Shown: positions 44,201-54,689, counted from the stretch's first letter. The stretch is 64,000 nucleotides of DNA from Lumbricus rubellus (GCA_945859605.1 OX243825.1:318270-382269), one strand, 5' to 3'. Notes: generated from the letters alone by a model not told the origin. Translations and numbers: made by a program.

Positions 44201-45492
44201 TATTTGGCGGACACTTGGGAGAAGAGAAGACACGAGAGAGAATCAAGTTGTCCTTTGTCTGGCCAAAGATGCGTCGAGACGTGGTGAAATTTTGTAAGTC
44301 CTGTGAGAAGTGTCAGCTGAAGGCACGAAGTTTGGTGATGGATCGAGTGCCGATTACACCAATTCCAAGGGAAGATGTGCCATTCCGACGGATGACTATG
44401 GACGTGGTAGGCCCAATAGAACCGAAGTCAGCAGCTGGGCATAAGTATTGCTTGTGCATAGTGGATTCATGTACAAGATGGCCGACAATCTTTTTGCTGA
44501 AGTCATTGACTGCTAAGGCTGTGTGCGAAGCTTTGATGAAGCTATTCATTGACGTGGGGGTGCCGTCTGTGATCACCAGCGACAGAGGCACAAATTTTAC
44601 AGCCAGTCTCACAAGAGAATTTTTGAAATTGATGGGATGCTGTCCACGATTCGATTCACCAGGGCATCCTGAGGCAGCTGGATTAGTTGAGAGATGGAAT
44701 CAGACGTTCAAGAAGATGGTGCATCATGTCATTGTGGAAAATCCAAGACAGTGGCATAAAATCATTCCGTTTACCGTATGGGCATTGAGAGAAGTTCCCA
44801 ACGCAACGACAGGAGTGGCACCATATCTGCTGGTGTATGGAAAAATGCCAAGAGGACCATTAACTATCTTAAAGGAAAGCTGGACCAAAGAAATAAATCT
44901 ACCGCCAAACATTGGAGTACAACCAGCAAAGTACCTGAAGAACTTAAGAGCAGACATGGAGAAAGCTTTGATATTTGCTGAGAATTGTGCAGAGGAAAAG
45001 CAAAAACAATACGCCAGTCAATACAACAAGAGGGCCAAGGATAAAGAATTCGAACCAGGAGAAAACGTCATCGTCCTGTATCCAACGTCAACCAATAAAT
45101 TGATCTCACGATGGCATGGTCCATGTACAGTGCTACAAAGAAGATCCAAGTATTCGTATCTGGTGGACATGAATGAAAACGGCCGACGAATCGTCCATGC
45201 CAACAAAATGAGGAAGTTCATCGCAAGAACATTATCGTGTGGTCTCATCGTGGAAGAGGACGACGAATTCGGATCAGTGGTAGAGCTACCATTGAAAGAA
45301 GACCATGCAGAGACGACACAGAAATCGCTGCAATTGGACTATGAACAGATCGGACATCTTACGAGCGAGCAACAGAAACAGCTACTGGATGTACTGAACC
45401 GATATGCAGACAGATTTTCGAACAAACCTGGATTATGTACATTGGTAGAACAGGAAGTGGTGCTGAACCCGAAGAATCCTAACACTTGCTAA
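41206..45492 (+). CDS. Retrotransposon gag-protease-integrase polyprotein, truncated at RT
   Basis: 1428 codons, one frame. Residues about 95-330 form a Glu/Lys/Arg/Gln-rich coiled coil. About 340-500 is a SCAN-like capsid region. Residues 610-623 are a CCHC knuckle (C-x2-C-x4-H-x4-C). Residues 731-733 are DSG, the aspartic protease site. An acidic spacer follows. The integrase has an HHCC finger (H996, H1003, C1033, C1036) and catalytic D1066, D1126 and E1162, exact D,D(35)E. The start of RT (about 1385 on) then breaks off after LNPKNP. Integrase before RT, together with a SCAN-like gag, is the GMR1-like arrangement of Ty3/gypsy elements. The product could still supply capsid and integrase activity but no reverse transcriptase. 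Confidence 0.93.
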   Translation: MEKLTEKKQANIKKMSTDRLIKLLIEADLDAEEVEQMSREELMRNLAEVWAKKEEEEEGAVGGVAEKPVEKPEAPMSIEALLQFMMMSRQEEKQKEEQRRQEEKERKQEEKEKEEQRRQKEKERRQEEKEKEERRCQEEKERKQEEKELRQQEIEKAERMRQQEIDMQKQQFQLQLEQMKLDRDEAERRRMELMIEYEKARKSDEEIRKQQIEDKKAREEEKEKMRLQELERAEEIRQEEFQAGKDNLEKAEREREEQMQLEQKKLAIKEAQLKEMAIEKEERRKQLELLQQKIEQEELRRIEDQDRLKKRDEDDRKSREVSEQIRLRESETMVSKIKKIGDAMKHVLPKMPYDMMEVPLYFETVENAFNSFAVEKQYWVKLLLPLMTPRARTVLNRLSFENLDKYDAVKEQLLKEFKLTAREYRSRFADAKKTAEETYTMFTARLKNLLNYYVRSRRVDKDYEKLFDLLVADKLKECLPPGPLQFVLAKEGTECLEASNVADLADIHVNNRIGVMFQDKPKFEAWDNSPKQPKWNKDSKDTGSQAKSNDAKKDDYSGKQWSQDKQQSTWDRQAYNRTPPLGRPTESNASYTPYNKWENKEQRSFIKKRCHNCNSDKHLIKHCQAPGAANLRKNFSRSAENLRVNQIQVINAPPGWEEQCNQETEVKSVMKCTPQFTILKEAIKTTSIAENCRETKSKEECQRIKKISLQHVNVEIRGTDGQPVQVEALIDSGTEIPVINEELLKGTTVEEIGRVHLQCVAGEPIPAKLVKIEVRMSGRNEGTATEDRTINIAPYLTLVCASISAELCKENPEKFLLHPEIIAELKEVPPISILQGELQANVTTRAQSRRAEVEDGEDETINESSQEDDTESEDELSIQDDERTTSENNETEEEMAACERNDSEDSGSDAELETSMRDLFTENSNDERQLEDAKKFEEQQRNDESLKSWWRIAEDQGSEFSVVNGLLYKKHPMLDQLVYQLVLPKERRIQVMELAHESVFGGHLGEEKTRERIKLSFVWPKMRRDVVKFCKSCEKCQLKARSLVMDRVPITPIPREDVPFRRMTMDVVGPIEPKSAAGHKYCLCIVDSCTRWPTIFLLKSLTAKAVCEALMKLFIDVGVPSVITSDRGTNFTASLTREFLKLMGCCPRFDSPGHPEAAGLVERWNQTFKKMVHHVIVENPRQWHKIIPFTVWALREVPNATTGVAPYLLVYGKMPRGPLTILKESWTKEINLPPNIGVQPAKYLKNLRADMEKALIFAENCAEEKQKQYASQYNKRAKDKEFEPGENVIVLYPTSTNKLISRWHGPCTVLQRRSKYSYLVDMNENGRRIVHANKMRKFIARTLSCGLIVEEDDEFGSVVELPLKEDHAETTQKSLQLDYEQIGHLTSEQQKQLLDVLNRYADRFSNKPGLCTLVEQEVVLNPKNPNTC

Positions 45493-45499
45493 CTAATTG

Positions 45500-46060
45500 A
45501 TAATTGATATTCTTTGGTTTCTACAGACAATTTATTTGTAATTTTGCTGAAATTGCTAAACCATTAACAGATTTAACTAGCAAGCAGACACCTGAGAACA
45601 TTGTTTGGACTGAGGACCACCAGAAATCTTTTGATTCTCTTAAAGAAATTGTTTTATCGAATGTTATTCTGTACATGTTCGAGGTTGGCAAACCATTTAA
45701 TTTGTACTGTGATAGCAGTGATTTTGCTGTGGGGCTGTGCTGTCACAAGTGGACGATGAGGGGATAGAACGTCCCGTTTCATTTATCAGCCAGAAGCTGA
45801 CAGATACCCAGAGGAGATGGGCGACGATTGAGAAGGAAGCCTATGCAATCATATGGGCTTTAAACAAATTGAAAGAAATCATTATTGGTTCCAAGATTAA
45901 TGTGTTCACTGATCATAATCCTTTAGTTTATTTGACTGAGTCAATGTCGAAGTCTGCTAAGTTAGTCAGATGGTCTTTATCATTGCAAAATTTTGACATT
46001 CTGTTGAACTATAAGAAAGGAAAGTTGAATGTAGTAGCAGACTGCTTATCGAGATTGTAG
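45500..46060 (+). pseudogene. Remnant RT thumb and RNase H of the retrotransposon
   Basis: The sequence picks up at FFGFYRQFICNFAEIAKPL (RT thumb / connection), then LYCDSSDFAVG (RNase H start). A one-base frameshift near 45740 moves it to the frame with SFISQKLTDTQRRWATIEKE and VFTDHNPLVYL, ending at 46060. The RT fingers and palm, including the YxDD region, are absent between this and 45480. So both a deletion and a frameshift inactivate this part. Confidence 0.92.
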
Positions 46061-46154
46061 TATAAGGTATTTTGTGATTGCATTTAGTATAAGAATTGTT
46101 TGTATTTAGTTTAAGCATTATACGTTCGCTAATTTTTAAGATTAATTAGCTCTC

Positions 46155-46177
46155 TTCAAAAGAAAGGAAGGAGGTAA
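46155..46177 (+). other. Polypurine tract
   Basis: AAAAGAAAGGAAGGAGGTAA directly precedes the 3' LTR, as needed for plus-strand priming. Confidence 0.85.
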
Positions 46178-46697
46178 TGTCAGCTAATTTAATCAGTGCA
46201 CGCCGATTGTCGTACAGCGACGTAAGTAGGCCAGGTGCAAATTGCCGCGCGGCGTCTGCACAGGTGATTGCCTGGACAGCACGTGACGTCTAGACGAGCG
46301 TACGTTAATTGTACAAGAAGGGAGTGGAAGTGAAGAAGGAGAGTTGCGTGTTGAGAGCCGTTGAGATAGGCTGTAAGAGTTGTAGTTGAGTTGCGATAGA
46401 GTAGACTGATGAAGATAGTAGTCGTGTAGTTGTTATGATAACGCAAGTGTAGTCATTGTTGTGTTGTTGCTGATCGTTTTACTTTATATCGGATTTTGGA
46501 GTATAATAAGAAGAGTTAAACACGTCGTCGTTGTTGGTTAACAAAACAGTGAAAGACTGTAGATTCTTTAACCTAGCCATTTAGCTAATGAAACAGTTAT
46601 CTAGGGATAGGCCTACGCTACCACGAACTTATACGAAGAAGCTTCCGAAGAGACTGAAGGTCACACGTAGAGAAGAAGAGGGAAAAGACTTGTGACA
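46178..46697 (+). mobile_element. 3' LTR of GMR1-like Ty3/gypsy retrotransposon
   Basis: 520 bp, same length as the 5' LTR with one observed substitution. Followed by the GTAAC target duplication at 46698-46702. Near-identity indicates recent insertion. Confidence 0.97.
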
Positions 46698-46816
46698 GTA
46701 ACAGTTACGGAAATTTTCGGCCGGACAATAAAAAAAAGTCTTCACATTTTTCGGGAAAAAGTTTAAACTTTTGCCCCCCCCCCCCCCACACTCCTGAAAT
46801 GTCCCCTACGCCTATG

Positions 46817-49766
46817 CATGGAATGGCATGGAATAGCGTACTGCAGAATGGCATTGTATGGCATGGAATGGCATGGAATGGCATACTGCAGAATGGCATT
46901 GTATAGCATGGAATGGCATGGAATGGCATACTACAGAATGGCATTGTATGGCATGGAATGGCATAGAATGGCATAGAATGGCATTGTATGGCATTGTATG
47001 ACACGGAATGGCATTGTGTGGCATGGACTGGCATGGAATGACATACTGCAGAATCGCATTGTATGGCATGGAATGGTATACTGCAGAATGGCATTGTATG
47101 GCATGGAATGGCATACTGCAGAATGGCATTGTATGGCATGGAATGGCATACTGCAGAATGGCATTGTATGGCATGGAATGGCATGGAATGGCATACTGCA
47201 GAATGGCATTGTATGGCATGGAATGGCATAGAATGGCATACTGCAGAATGGCATTGTATGGCATGGAATGGCATGGAATGGCATACTGCAGAATGGCATT
47301 GTATGGCATGGAATGGCATACTGCAGAATGGCATTGTATGGCATGGAATGGCATACTGCAGAATGGCATTGTATGGCATGGAATGGCATACTGCAGAATG
47401 GCATTGTATGGCATGGAATGGCATGGAATGGCATACTGCAGAATGGCATTGTATGGCATGGAATGGCATACTGCAGAATGGCATTGTATGGCATGGAATG
47501 GCATACTGCAGAATGGCATTGTATGGCATGGAATGGCATACTGCAGAATGGCATTGTATGGCATGGAATGGCATGGAATGGCATACTGCAGAATGGCATT
47601 GTATGGCATGGAATGGCATGGAATGGCATACTGCAGAATGGCATTGTATGGCATGGAATGGCATGGAATGGCATACTGCAGAATGGCATTGTATGGCATG
47701 GAATGGCATGGAATGGCATACTGCAGAATGGCATTGTATGGCATGGAATGGCATGGAATGGCATACTGCAGAATGGCGTTGTATGGCATGGAATGGCATA
47801 CTGCAGATTGGCATTGTATGGCATGGAATGGCATGGAATGGCATACTGCAGAATGGCATTGTATGGCATGGAATGGCATAGAATGGCATGGAATGGCATT
47901 GTATGGCATTGTATGACACGGAATGGCATTGTATGGCATGGAATGGCATGGAATGACATACTGCAGAATGGCATTGTATGGCATGGAATGGCATACTGCA
48001 GAATGGCATTGTATGGCATGGAATGGCATACTGCAGAATGGCATTGTATGGCATTGAATGGCATGGAATGGCATACTGCAGAATGGCATTGTATGGCATG
48101 GAATGGCATGGAATGGCATACTGCAGAATGGCATTGTATGGCATGGAGTGGCATGGAATGGCATACTGCAGAATGGCATTGTATGGCATGGAATGGCATG
48201 GAATGGCATAGAATGGCATGGAATGGCATAGAATGGCATGGAATGGCATAGAATGGCATTGTATGGCATGGAATGGCATGGAATGGCATAGAATGGCATG
48301 GAATGGCATAGAATGGCATGGAATGGCATAGAATGGCATGGAATGGCATAGAATGGCATTGTATGGCATGGAATGGCATGGAATGGCATAGAATGGCATG
48401 GAATGGCATGGAATGGCATGGAATGGCATAGAATGGCATGGAATGGCATAGAATGGCATGGAATGGCATAGAATGGCATGGAATGGCATAGAATGGCATT
48501 GTTTGGCATGGAATGGCATGAAATGACATACTGCAGAATGGCATTGTATGGCATGGAATGGCATACTGCAGAATGGCATTGTATGGCATGGAATGGCATA
48601 CTGCAGAATGGCATTGTATGGCATTGAATGGCATGGAATGGCATACTGCAGAATGGCATTGTATGGCATGGAATGGCATGGAATGGCATACTGCAGAATG
48701 GCATTGTATGGCATGGAGTGGCATGGAATGGCATGGAATGGCATGGAATGGCATAGAATGGCATGGAATGGCATAGAATGGCATGGAATGGCATAGAATG
48801 GCATGGAATGGCATTGTATGGCATGGAATGGCATGGAATGACATACTGCAGAATGGCATTGTATGGCATGGAATGGCATACTGCAGAATGGCATTGTATG
48901 GCATGGAATGGCATACTGCAGAATGGCATTGTATGGCATTGAATGGCATGGAATGGCATACTGCAGAATGGCATTGTATGGCATGGAATGGCATGGAATG
49001 GCATACTGCAGAATGGCATTGTATGGCATGGAGTGGCATGGAATGGCATACTGCAGACTGGCATTGTATGGCATGGAATGGCATGGAATGGCATAGAATG
49101 GCATGGAATGGCATAGATAGGCATGGAATGGCATAGAATGGCATGGAATGGCATAGAATAGCATTGTATGGCATGGAATGGCATGGAATGGCATAGAATG
49201 GCATGGAATGGCATAGAATGGCATGGAATGGCATAGAATGGCATGGAATGGCATAGAATGGCATTGTATGGCATGGAATGGCATGGAATGGCATAGAATG
49301 GCATGGAATGGCATGGAATGGCATGGAATGGCATGGAATGGCATAGAATGGCATGGAATGGCATAGAATGGCATGGAATGGCATAGAATGGCATGGAATG
49401 GCATAGAATGGCATTGTATGGCATGGAATGGCATGGAATGACATACTGCAGAATGGCATTGTATGGCATGGAATGGCATACTGCAGAATGGCATTGTATG
49501 GCATGGAATGGCATACTGCAGAATGGCATTGTATGGCATTGAATGGCATGGAATGGCATACTGCAGAATGGCATTGTATGGCATGGAATGGCATGGAATG
49601 GCATACTGCAGAATGGCATTGTATGGCATGGAGTGGCATGGAATGGCATGGAATGGCATGGAATGGCATAGAATGGCATGGAATGGCATAGAATGGCATG
49701 GAATGGCATAGAATGGCATGGAATGGCATAGAATGGCATTGTATGGCATGCATTGGCGTGAAATGG
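46817..49766. repeat. GGAAT/GGCAT pentamer satellite, main array (about 2.95 kb)
   Basis: Pentamers GGCAT and GGAAT alternate. Higher-order units insert ACTGC-AGAAT-GGCAT-TGTAT, giving a 35-45 bp period, and each carries a CTGCAG site. Stretches of GGCATAGAAT units at about 48190-48500, 48730-48810, 49080-49260 and 49290-49420 mark kilobase-scale blocks of about 300-600 bp. A 5-bp unit without stops on the minus strand keeps all three minus frames open for about 950-1030 codons (Met/Pro/His/Cys repeats). No gene is inferred. Confidence 0.96.
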
Positions 49767-50195
49767 CATAGCATACATGTAGTAAATTGCATGACATCGA
49801 ATGGATTAATTATGGTATTGCACTGTATGGCCTAATATGATTTTGCCTGCGATAAATACTCAGTTTTTCTATGCAAAGCACCTTGATCGTCTGTCTGTCT
49901 GTATGTCTGTCTGTCTGTATGTCTGTCTGTCTGTCTGTATGTATGTCTGTATGTCTGTCTGTCTGTCTGTCTGTCTGTATTTCTGTCTGTCTGTCTATAT
50001 CTATGTGTTGATGTCTTCGTTGTTTCTGCTGTCGCTGTCTCTGTCATCGTTTGTATGCGTTGTTTGTTTGTCACAATAGGCGCTATAAAAACCGCCTTAG
50101 TGTGGCAGCCAATGGCCGTTAACTTCCGGCTTCCGTTCTTTATCGTCGTCTGATTTGTTGTTCCTTAACTGGCCGCCAGATGACGTCCACTGCAC
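49767..50195. repeat. Spacer with CTGT tetranucleotide array
   Basis: (CTGT)n with CTGTATGT variants at 49890-50000. The rest is unassigned. Confidence 0.8.
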
Positions 50196-50204
50196 CTGCA
50201 ACAC

Positions 50205-50400
50205 ACTCACCCCATCCACCCCCATCCAACCCATCCCCATCCAACCCACCCCATCCAACCCACCCCCATACAACCAACCCCCCATCCAATCCACCCCATA
50301 CAACCAACCCCCCATCCAACCCACCCCCATCCACCTCACCCCATCAAACCCACCTCCCTCATTCCCTTCCACTTCCTCCACTCCCCCTCCACCCCTCTAC
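50205..50400. repeat. CCCCATCCAACCCA tandem repeat
   Basis: About 12-15 degenerate 11-22 bp units, C-rich on the plus strand. Confidence 0.9.
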
Positions 50401-50654
50401 TTAATCGCCCTCCATCTCTCTCCTCCCCTCCATTCTTCCCTCTCTCTCCCCCTGCTCTTTTCATTTGCAGCAGGTGTTGGTCAACTCTTCGCCACAAATC
50501 CATAACTACACTGGTCAGTTTTATGCCACTTGCTCATCTACAATTATTATAATAATTGTGTTCAGCTCTGTTCTTCCACTTACATGTAGTGGTCATCTGT
50601 AGCGATGGTCAATTGGTCATCTCATCTCCAGTTGGTCATCATTGCATACGTCAG

Positions 50655-50745
50655 CGAGTAAGTAGGTAAATAAGTAAGTAAGTAAGTTAGTTCGTCAGTA
50701 AGTCAGTAAGCAAGCAAGCAAGTAAATAAGTGAGTAAGTAAGTAG
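50655..50745. repeat. (AGTA)n run
   Basis: AAGTAAGTAAGT with CAAG and CAGT variants. Confidence 0.85.
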
Positions 50746-50924
50746 TCTATGTCTTTCAGTCAAATGTTTGATCACGTGTTTCGTTCTTTGGTTTCCTTCA
50801 TTCTGTTGATTACTGATTGAGTCAATTTGATTGACAGACAGGCAGTCACGTGTTCCAATCACGTGGTCTCGACTCTTCTTTCGTTCGCATTTAATTGTTC
50901 GATCAGCGGTCGACAGGTGGCCGA

Positions 50925-51175
50925 CAGAGAGTGACAGAGAGTGACATAAAGTGACAGAGAGTGACAGAGAGCGACAGTCTGTCGCTCTCTGTCGCCGACA
51001 GAGAGTGACAGAGAGTGACATAAAGTGACAGAGAGTGACAGAGAGCGACAGTCTGTCGCTCTCTGTCGCCGACAGAGAGTGACAGAGAGTGACATAAAGT
51101 GACAGAGAACGACAGAGAGTGACAGAGAGTGACATAAGGTGACAGGGAGCGACAGAGAGTGACAGAGAAGTGGAC
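50925..51175. repeat. Minisatellite containing a perfect hairpin
   Basis: A unit of about 75 bp built from GACAGAGAGTGACATAAAGT repeats, present about 2.5-3 times. Two copies contain GACAGAGAGCGACAG-T-CTGTCGCTCTC..., arms of 15 bp around one base (about 50966-50996 and 51041-51071). Confidence 0.9.
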
Positions 51176-51199
51176 GACGTATTTATGGAGCAATATTAT

Positions 51200-51777
51200 T
51201 TCTTAAATATCAAGAAACGCAAGAATGAAAGAAGGATGGAAGGATGGACCGAAGGATAAAGCAAGTTTGGAACGAATGAAGGAAGGATGGATGAAAGGAA
51301 TGGAGGAGGAAAGAATGACTGAGGGAAGTATTATGTAGTGATGAAGAACACGTAGACGTGAAGAAGATTTAGGAGAAGGAAGTTGAAGAGGAGAGAGAGG
51401 AATGAGAAAAGGAGGAAGAGGAAAAGGAGGAGTTGAGAAAGAGGAAGAGAAGAAGCGGAATGGAAGAAGAAGGGAGCTGAGAGGAGGAAAAGGAAAGGGT
51501 TGGAGAAAAGGAAGATGAGGAGAAGGTGGAGGGAGATAAGAAGGAGGAATACTATGGAAGTGAGGAGTTTTATTTCGACCGGTTGATAAGAAGTGTTAGA
51601 CTCTGGAGAAAACTCATAAAACAAAGAGTTTAGTAGAATGATAGAACATCGCAGAAGATTCAGAGGATGAACGAAATAGGATTACGACGAAAAGATAAAA
51701 AGATTTAACGAAAGAAAGAAAATTTATAGAAAAGTCGAATTGTTTTAATCTCCAGCAGTCGTATAAATTATATTACA
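51200..51777. other. Purine-rich unassigned sequence
   Basis: AAGGAGGAAGAGGA-like tract to about 51560, then AT-rich DNA. No gene recognised. Confidence 0.4.
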
Positions 51778-53001
51778 TCTATATTAATAAAGAGAGGACT
51801 CTGTCTGTCTGTCTGTGTGTCTGTCTGTCTGTCTGTGTGTGTGTTTGACCGGAATGCATTTCAACAGTTTTTGACCTTTTCACTCCAAACCTTCACTACT
51901 CTGTCCGTCTCGGCGTCGGACACCCAGTGGAGGGGTTGTCGATTCTCTACCACCATGGGGGCCAGGGTGGGGGGCGAAACCCCCCAATTTTTTTTCACTA
52001 AAACGCAGCTATTGATTTTAAACTTTGCACCTAGACAGAGGGCCATCGGAACCACCCAGTAGAGTTGTTGGCGAATCTCCCCCACCATGGGGGCTACGGT
52101 GGGGGCAAAAACCCTACATTTATTAAACACCTTTTAAAACGCTTGCATGGCCATTATATAAACACAGCTGATGTATATGATTTTCCAATCCGCTTTGCTG
52201 TAAAGTCCTACTATAATTATAGTCAATTTACGCGTAGGCCTACCTGTGGAGGTTGGAGTTAGTGGTGGTGTGTTGTGGGGTTGGCGAGGGGGTCGTGGGA
52301 GGGGTGTGGGAGGAAATTTTTCGGGGAGGTGGGAGAGATTTTTTCCCGAAAAGCCAAATTTCACGGGTAGCGTACCGCTGGAGAGGTCGGAGTTTGGTGG
52401 GGTGTTGTCGGGTGGGTGAGTTTGGGGTGGGTGTGGGGGTGGGGTGGGAGGAAAATTTTTCCCGAAAACCAAAATTTCACCGATGGCGTACCATTGGAGG
52501 TCGGAGGGTTGTGGGGCTTTTGGGCGTGGATGAGGTGGGGGTTGGTGGGTTGGTGGAGGGTGTGGGTGGGGTGGAAACTGGCTTGGGCTCGGGGTTCGGG
52601 TGGTGGGGTGTAGAGTAGGGGTGAGGGTAGGGTGGGGTGGAGGTGGAGGGAGTGGGATAGGGCGGGTGAACGGGGCGGGGTGGACGGGTGGTGGGGGTTT
52701 GGAGGTGGAGTAGGGGTGGAGATGGGTGTGGTGAGGGTGGGTGGTGGAGTTGGGGTCGAGGTGTGAAGCGGGGGCGGGTTGAGGGGCGGGGTGTGCGGGG
52801 TGGGGGGGTGGAGGTGGGGATGGAGGTGGGGTGTGGTGAGGATGGGGTGGAGGTGGCGTGGAGGGGTGAAGCCGGGGCGGATGGAGGGGGTGTGTGTACG
52901 GGGTGGGGTGGGGGTTTGAGGTGGAGGTGGGGTGTGGTTGGGTAGTTGCCGGAGCGGGTCGAATCCTAAATTTTCCGGGCAACGCCGGGTACCCCAGCTA
53001 G
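51778..53001 (+). mobile_element. Helitron-like element, non-autonomous
   Basis: The left end TCTATATTAATAAAGAGAGG is followed by a CTGTCTGT run. The right end is TTTTCCGGGCAACGCCGGG then TACCCCAGCTAG, a short GC hairpin about 10 bases before a terminal CTAG. The host base before is A and the base after is T, matching Helitron insertion between A and T with no duplication. Internally there are two diverged copies of a block with CACCATGGGGGC (about 51950 and 52085) and two of a block with GGCGTACCATTGGAGGTCGG (about 52370 and 52485). The rest is G-rich (GGTGGGGT). No Rep/helicase coding sequence. Confidence 0.7.
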
Positions 53002-53059
53002 TTGTACATGCGACAAAAGTCTTCTCTTATCTCGATATCATGAATCGTTCGTCTTTAGA

Positions 53060-53190
53060 AGGTCTCTCTATGTCTCTGTCTGTCTGTCTATGTCTCTGTC
53101 TCTGTCTCTGTCTGTTTGTCTGTCTATGTCTCTGTCTGTATGTCTACCTCTCTGTCTGCTGTCTGTATGTATGTCTGTGTATCCGTCTTG
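53060..53190. repeat. CTGTCTATGTCT tract
   Basis: CTGT/CTAT tetranucleotides, imperfect. Confidence 0.8.
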
Positions 53191-53419
53191 AATTGTAGAT
53201 ATATTAATTGAAATTAGAAATTGAATCCAACTTCAAGTCTTGAGTCAATTGTCAATTGCTGATCATCACAAATGAGTTGTTGACTATGCACTCAATGAAC
53301 TTTGACTTCCGTTGCTATGACAACGTCGATGTCGTCGTCATCGTCTTAAGGACGACATGTAGAGTGCACATTCTATGGTGCATTGATGAAGAGACTTAGA
53401 CCATCTGTCGATCGATTGA

Positions 53420-53515
53420 TGACGATGATGATGTTGTTGTTGTTGATGATGATGATGATGATGATGATGACGATGTTGTTGTTGTTGTTGTTGTTGTTGA
53501 TGATGATGATGAGCT
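53420..53515. repeat. GAT/GTT trinucleotide array
   Basis: (GAT)n and (GTT)n blocks alternate. Confidence 0.9.
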
Positions 53516-54685
53516 ATGTCTTCCTCATCAGTAGAATGATGCTAACAGTTTTTCATTTCACTTGACTATTCTACAGCAAAGTGTACATGCAATGCCTACA
53601 GTGCATAATAGAACTAATCATCATCTGGCTTCATTGATTCTTTTGCTGTTGGATGATAATTTTGCTGAAGAGTGTAGACATTTCGTTGCATGGTACGTAG
53701 GATGGATACATCTAAACTAACTTAACTATTTTCCATCGTTTCTTTCTTTCTTCTCTCGTTCTTCATGTAGAACATATTTTTATGTCGTCTAAGTTTTCGT
53801 TCGTGTGACATTGGAGACAACTTTACTACAGACGAAACAGAAATCATATTAACCACCGAATGTTGAATTGTTGCATGTAGAATATCCGATGATACGTTGA
53901 AAAGCAGAAATCCAAGAAACGTGTGTGTGCTCCAGTTTCATCATCATCCGTCCATCTTATTTTGACGTCGTCGTCGTCTGTCCTCTGATAATAATTCACT
54001 TCCATTGCGACTGAAATTCGAATATCTTCTCATCGATGTCCTTAGGGAAAGGAATTTCAGATTTATGATGCTCCACAACAAATCGAGAAGGGGGATCAGG
54101 AGTTCTATTTCAGATTTAGCATCTTGACAAATGCAGAGAATTTGTTTCGATGTTTTTGGAAGAAAGGCAAAATGATGATCGAATCAAATTTGTACCAGAG
54201 ATTCTTGATGGCTGAGGAGATGACAGTCAGCGCTCGTGAATAAGCTGGTGCCCTGCGCTTGTCTTTCGAGTAGCGCTTGGAAATTTGAAGATTAAGATTA
54301 AGATTAGGAGAGAGCAAATCGTAAACTGATGATCAGATTATCATTCAGTGATCCATGATCTGAAAAGACATTGAATAGATCAAATGGAAGTTACAAAAAT
54401 CTCTAGAATATCAAAGAACTCTGCTTTGGATGATACAGTCAACGCCACTCGAAACGATTGATCATTTCGTATTATTTATTCGGATATGAATTTCTATGAA
54501 GGAGCTAAACAAACGGAGGAGACGAGGAATACGCCTATACGCGCCATCGTTGTGTTTCTTCGATTTGCGAAGATTGAACGAAACGAACGAAGTTGACTTT
54601 GTCTAAAAACAAATACAAGAGAATCGACGATTCTTCGGCAGACATGCAGCAGCACCTCAGGCGATTATTTGAAGAACAATTATTA
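53516..54685. other. Unassigned unique sequence
   Basis: The least repetitive stretch outside the genes. On the minus strand at 54279-54105 a protein-like reading frame (YSKDKRRAPAYSRALTVISS, ending LNLK) follows ATTTCCAAG, a possible acceptor. No family was recognised, so it is not called as an exon. Confidence 0.3.
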
Positions 54686-54689
54686 AAAA

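Larger units (their letters stand above)
40133..46816. mobile_element. Small inverted-repeat DNA element split by the LTR retrotransposon
   Basis: Ends CATAGGCGTAGG (40133) and CCTACGCCTATG (46816) are inverted repeats next to CATGGAAT copies (40125-40132, 46817-46824), a possible 8-bp target duplication, though in a satellite this is ambiguous. Without the LTR element it is about 310 bp: 40133-40324 plus 46698-46816. Its arms share CGGGCGGAAAAAG/TTTTTCGGG, GGCCGGACAA/GACCGGACGA and poly-G against poly-C. Non-coding, MITE-like; superfamily not assigned. Confidence 0.6.

Noticed and set aside
45515..45535. Splice acceptor TTTGGTTTCTACAG in the retrotransposon
   Set aside because: These bases encode the conserved RT-thumb residues FGFYRQF, so the AG is explained by coding sequence; a spliced RT exon is not needed.
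46705..49797. Minus-strand open frames of 953-1030 codons
   Set aside because: They are one pentamer satellite read in three frames, all equally open, with no start context, domain or codon bias.
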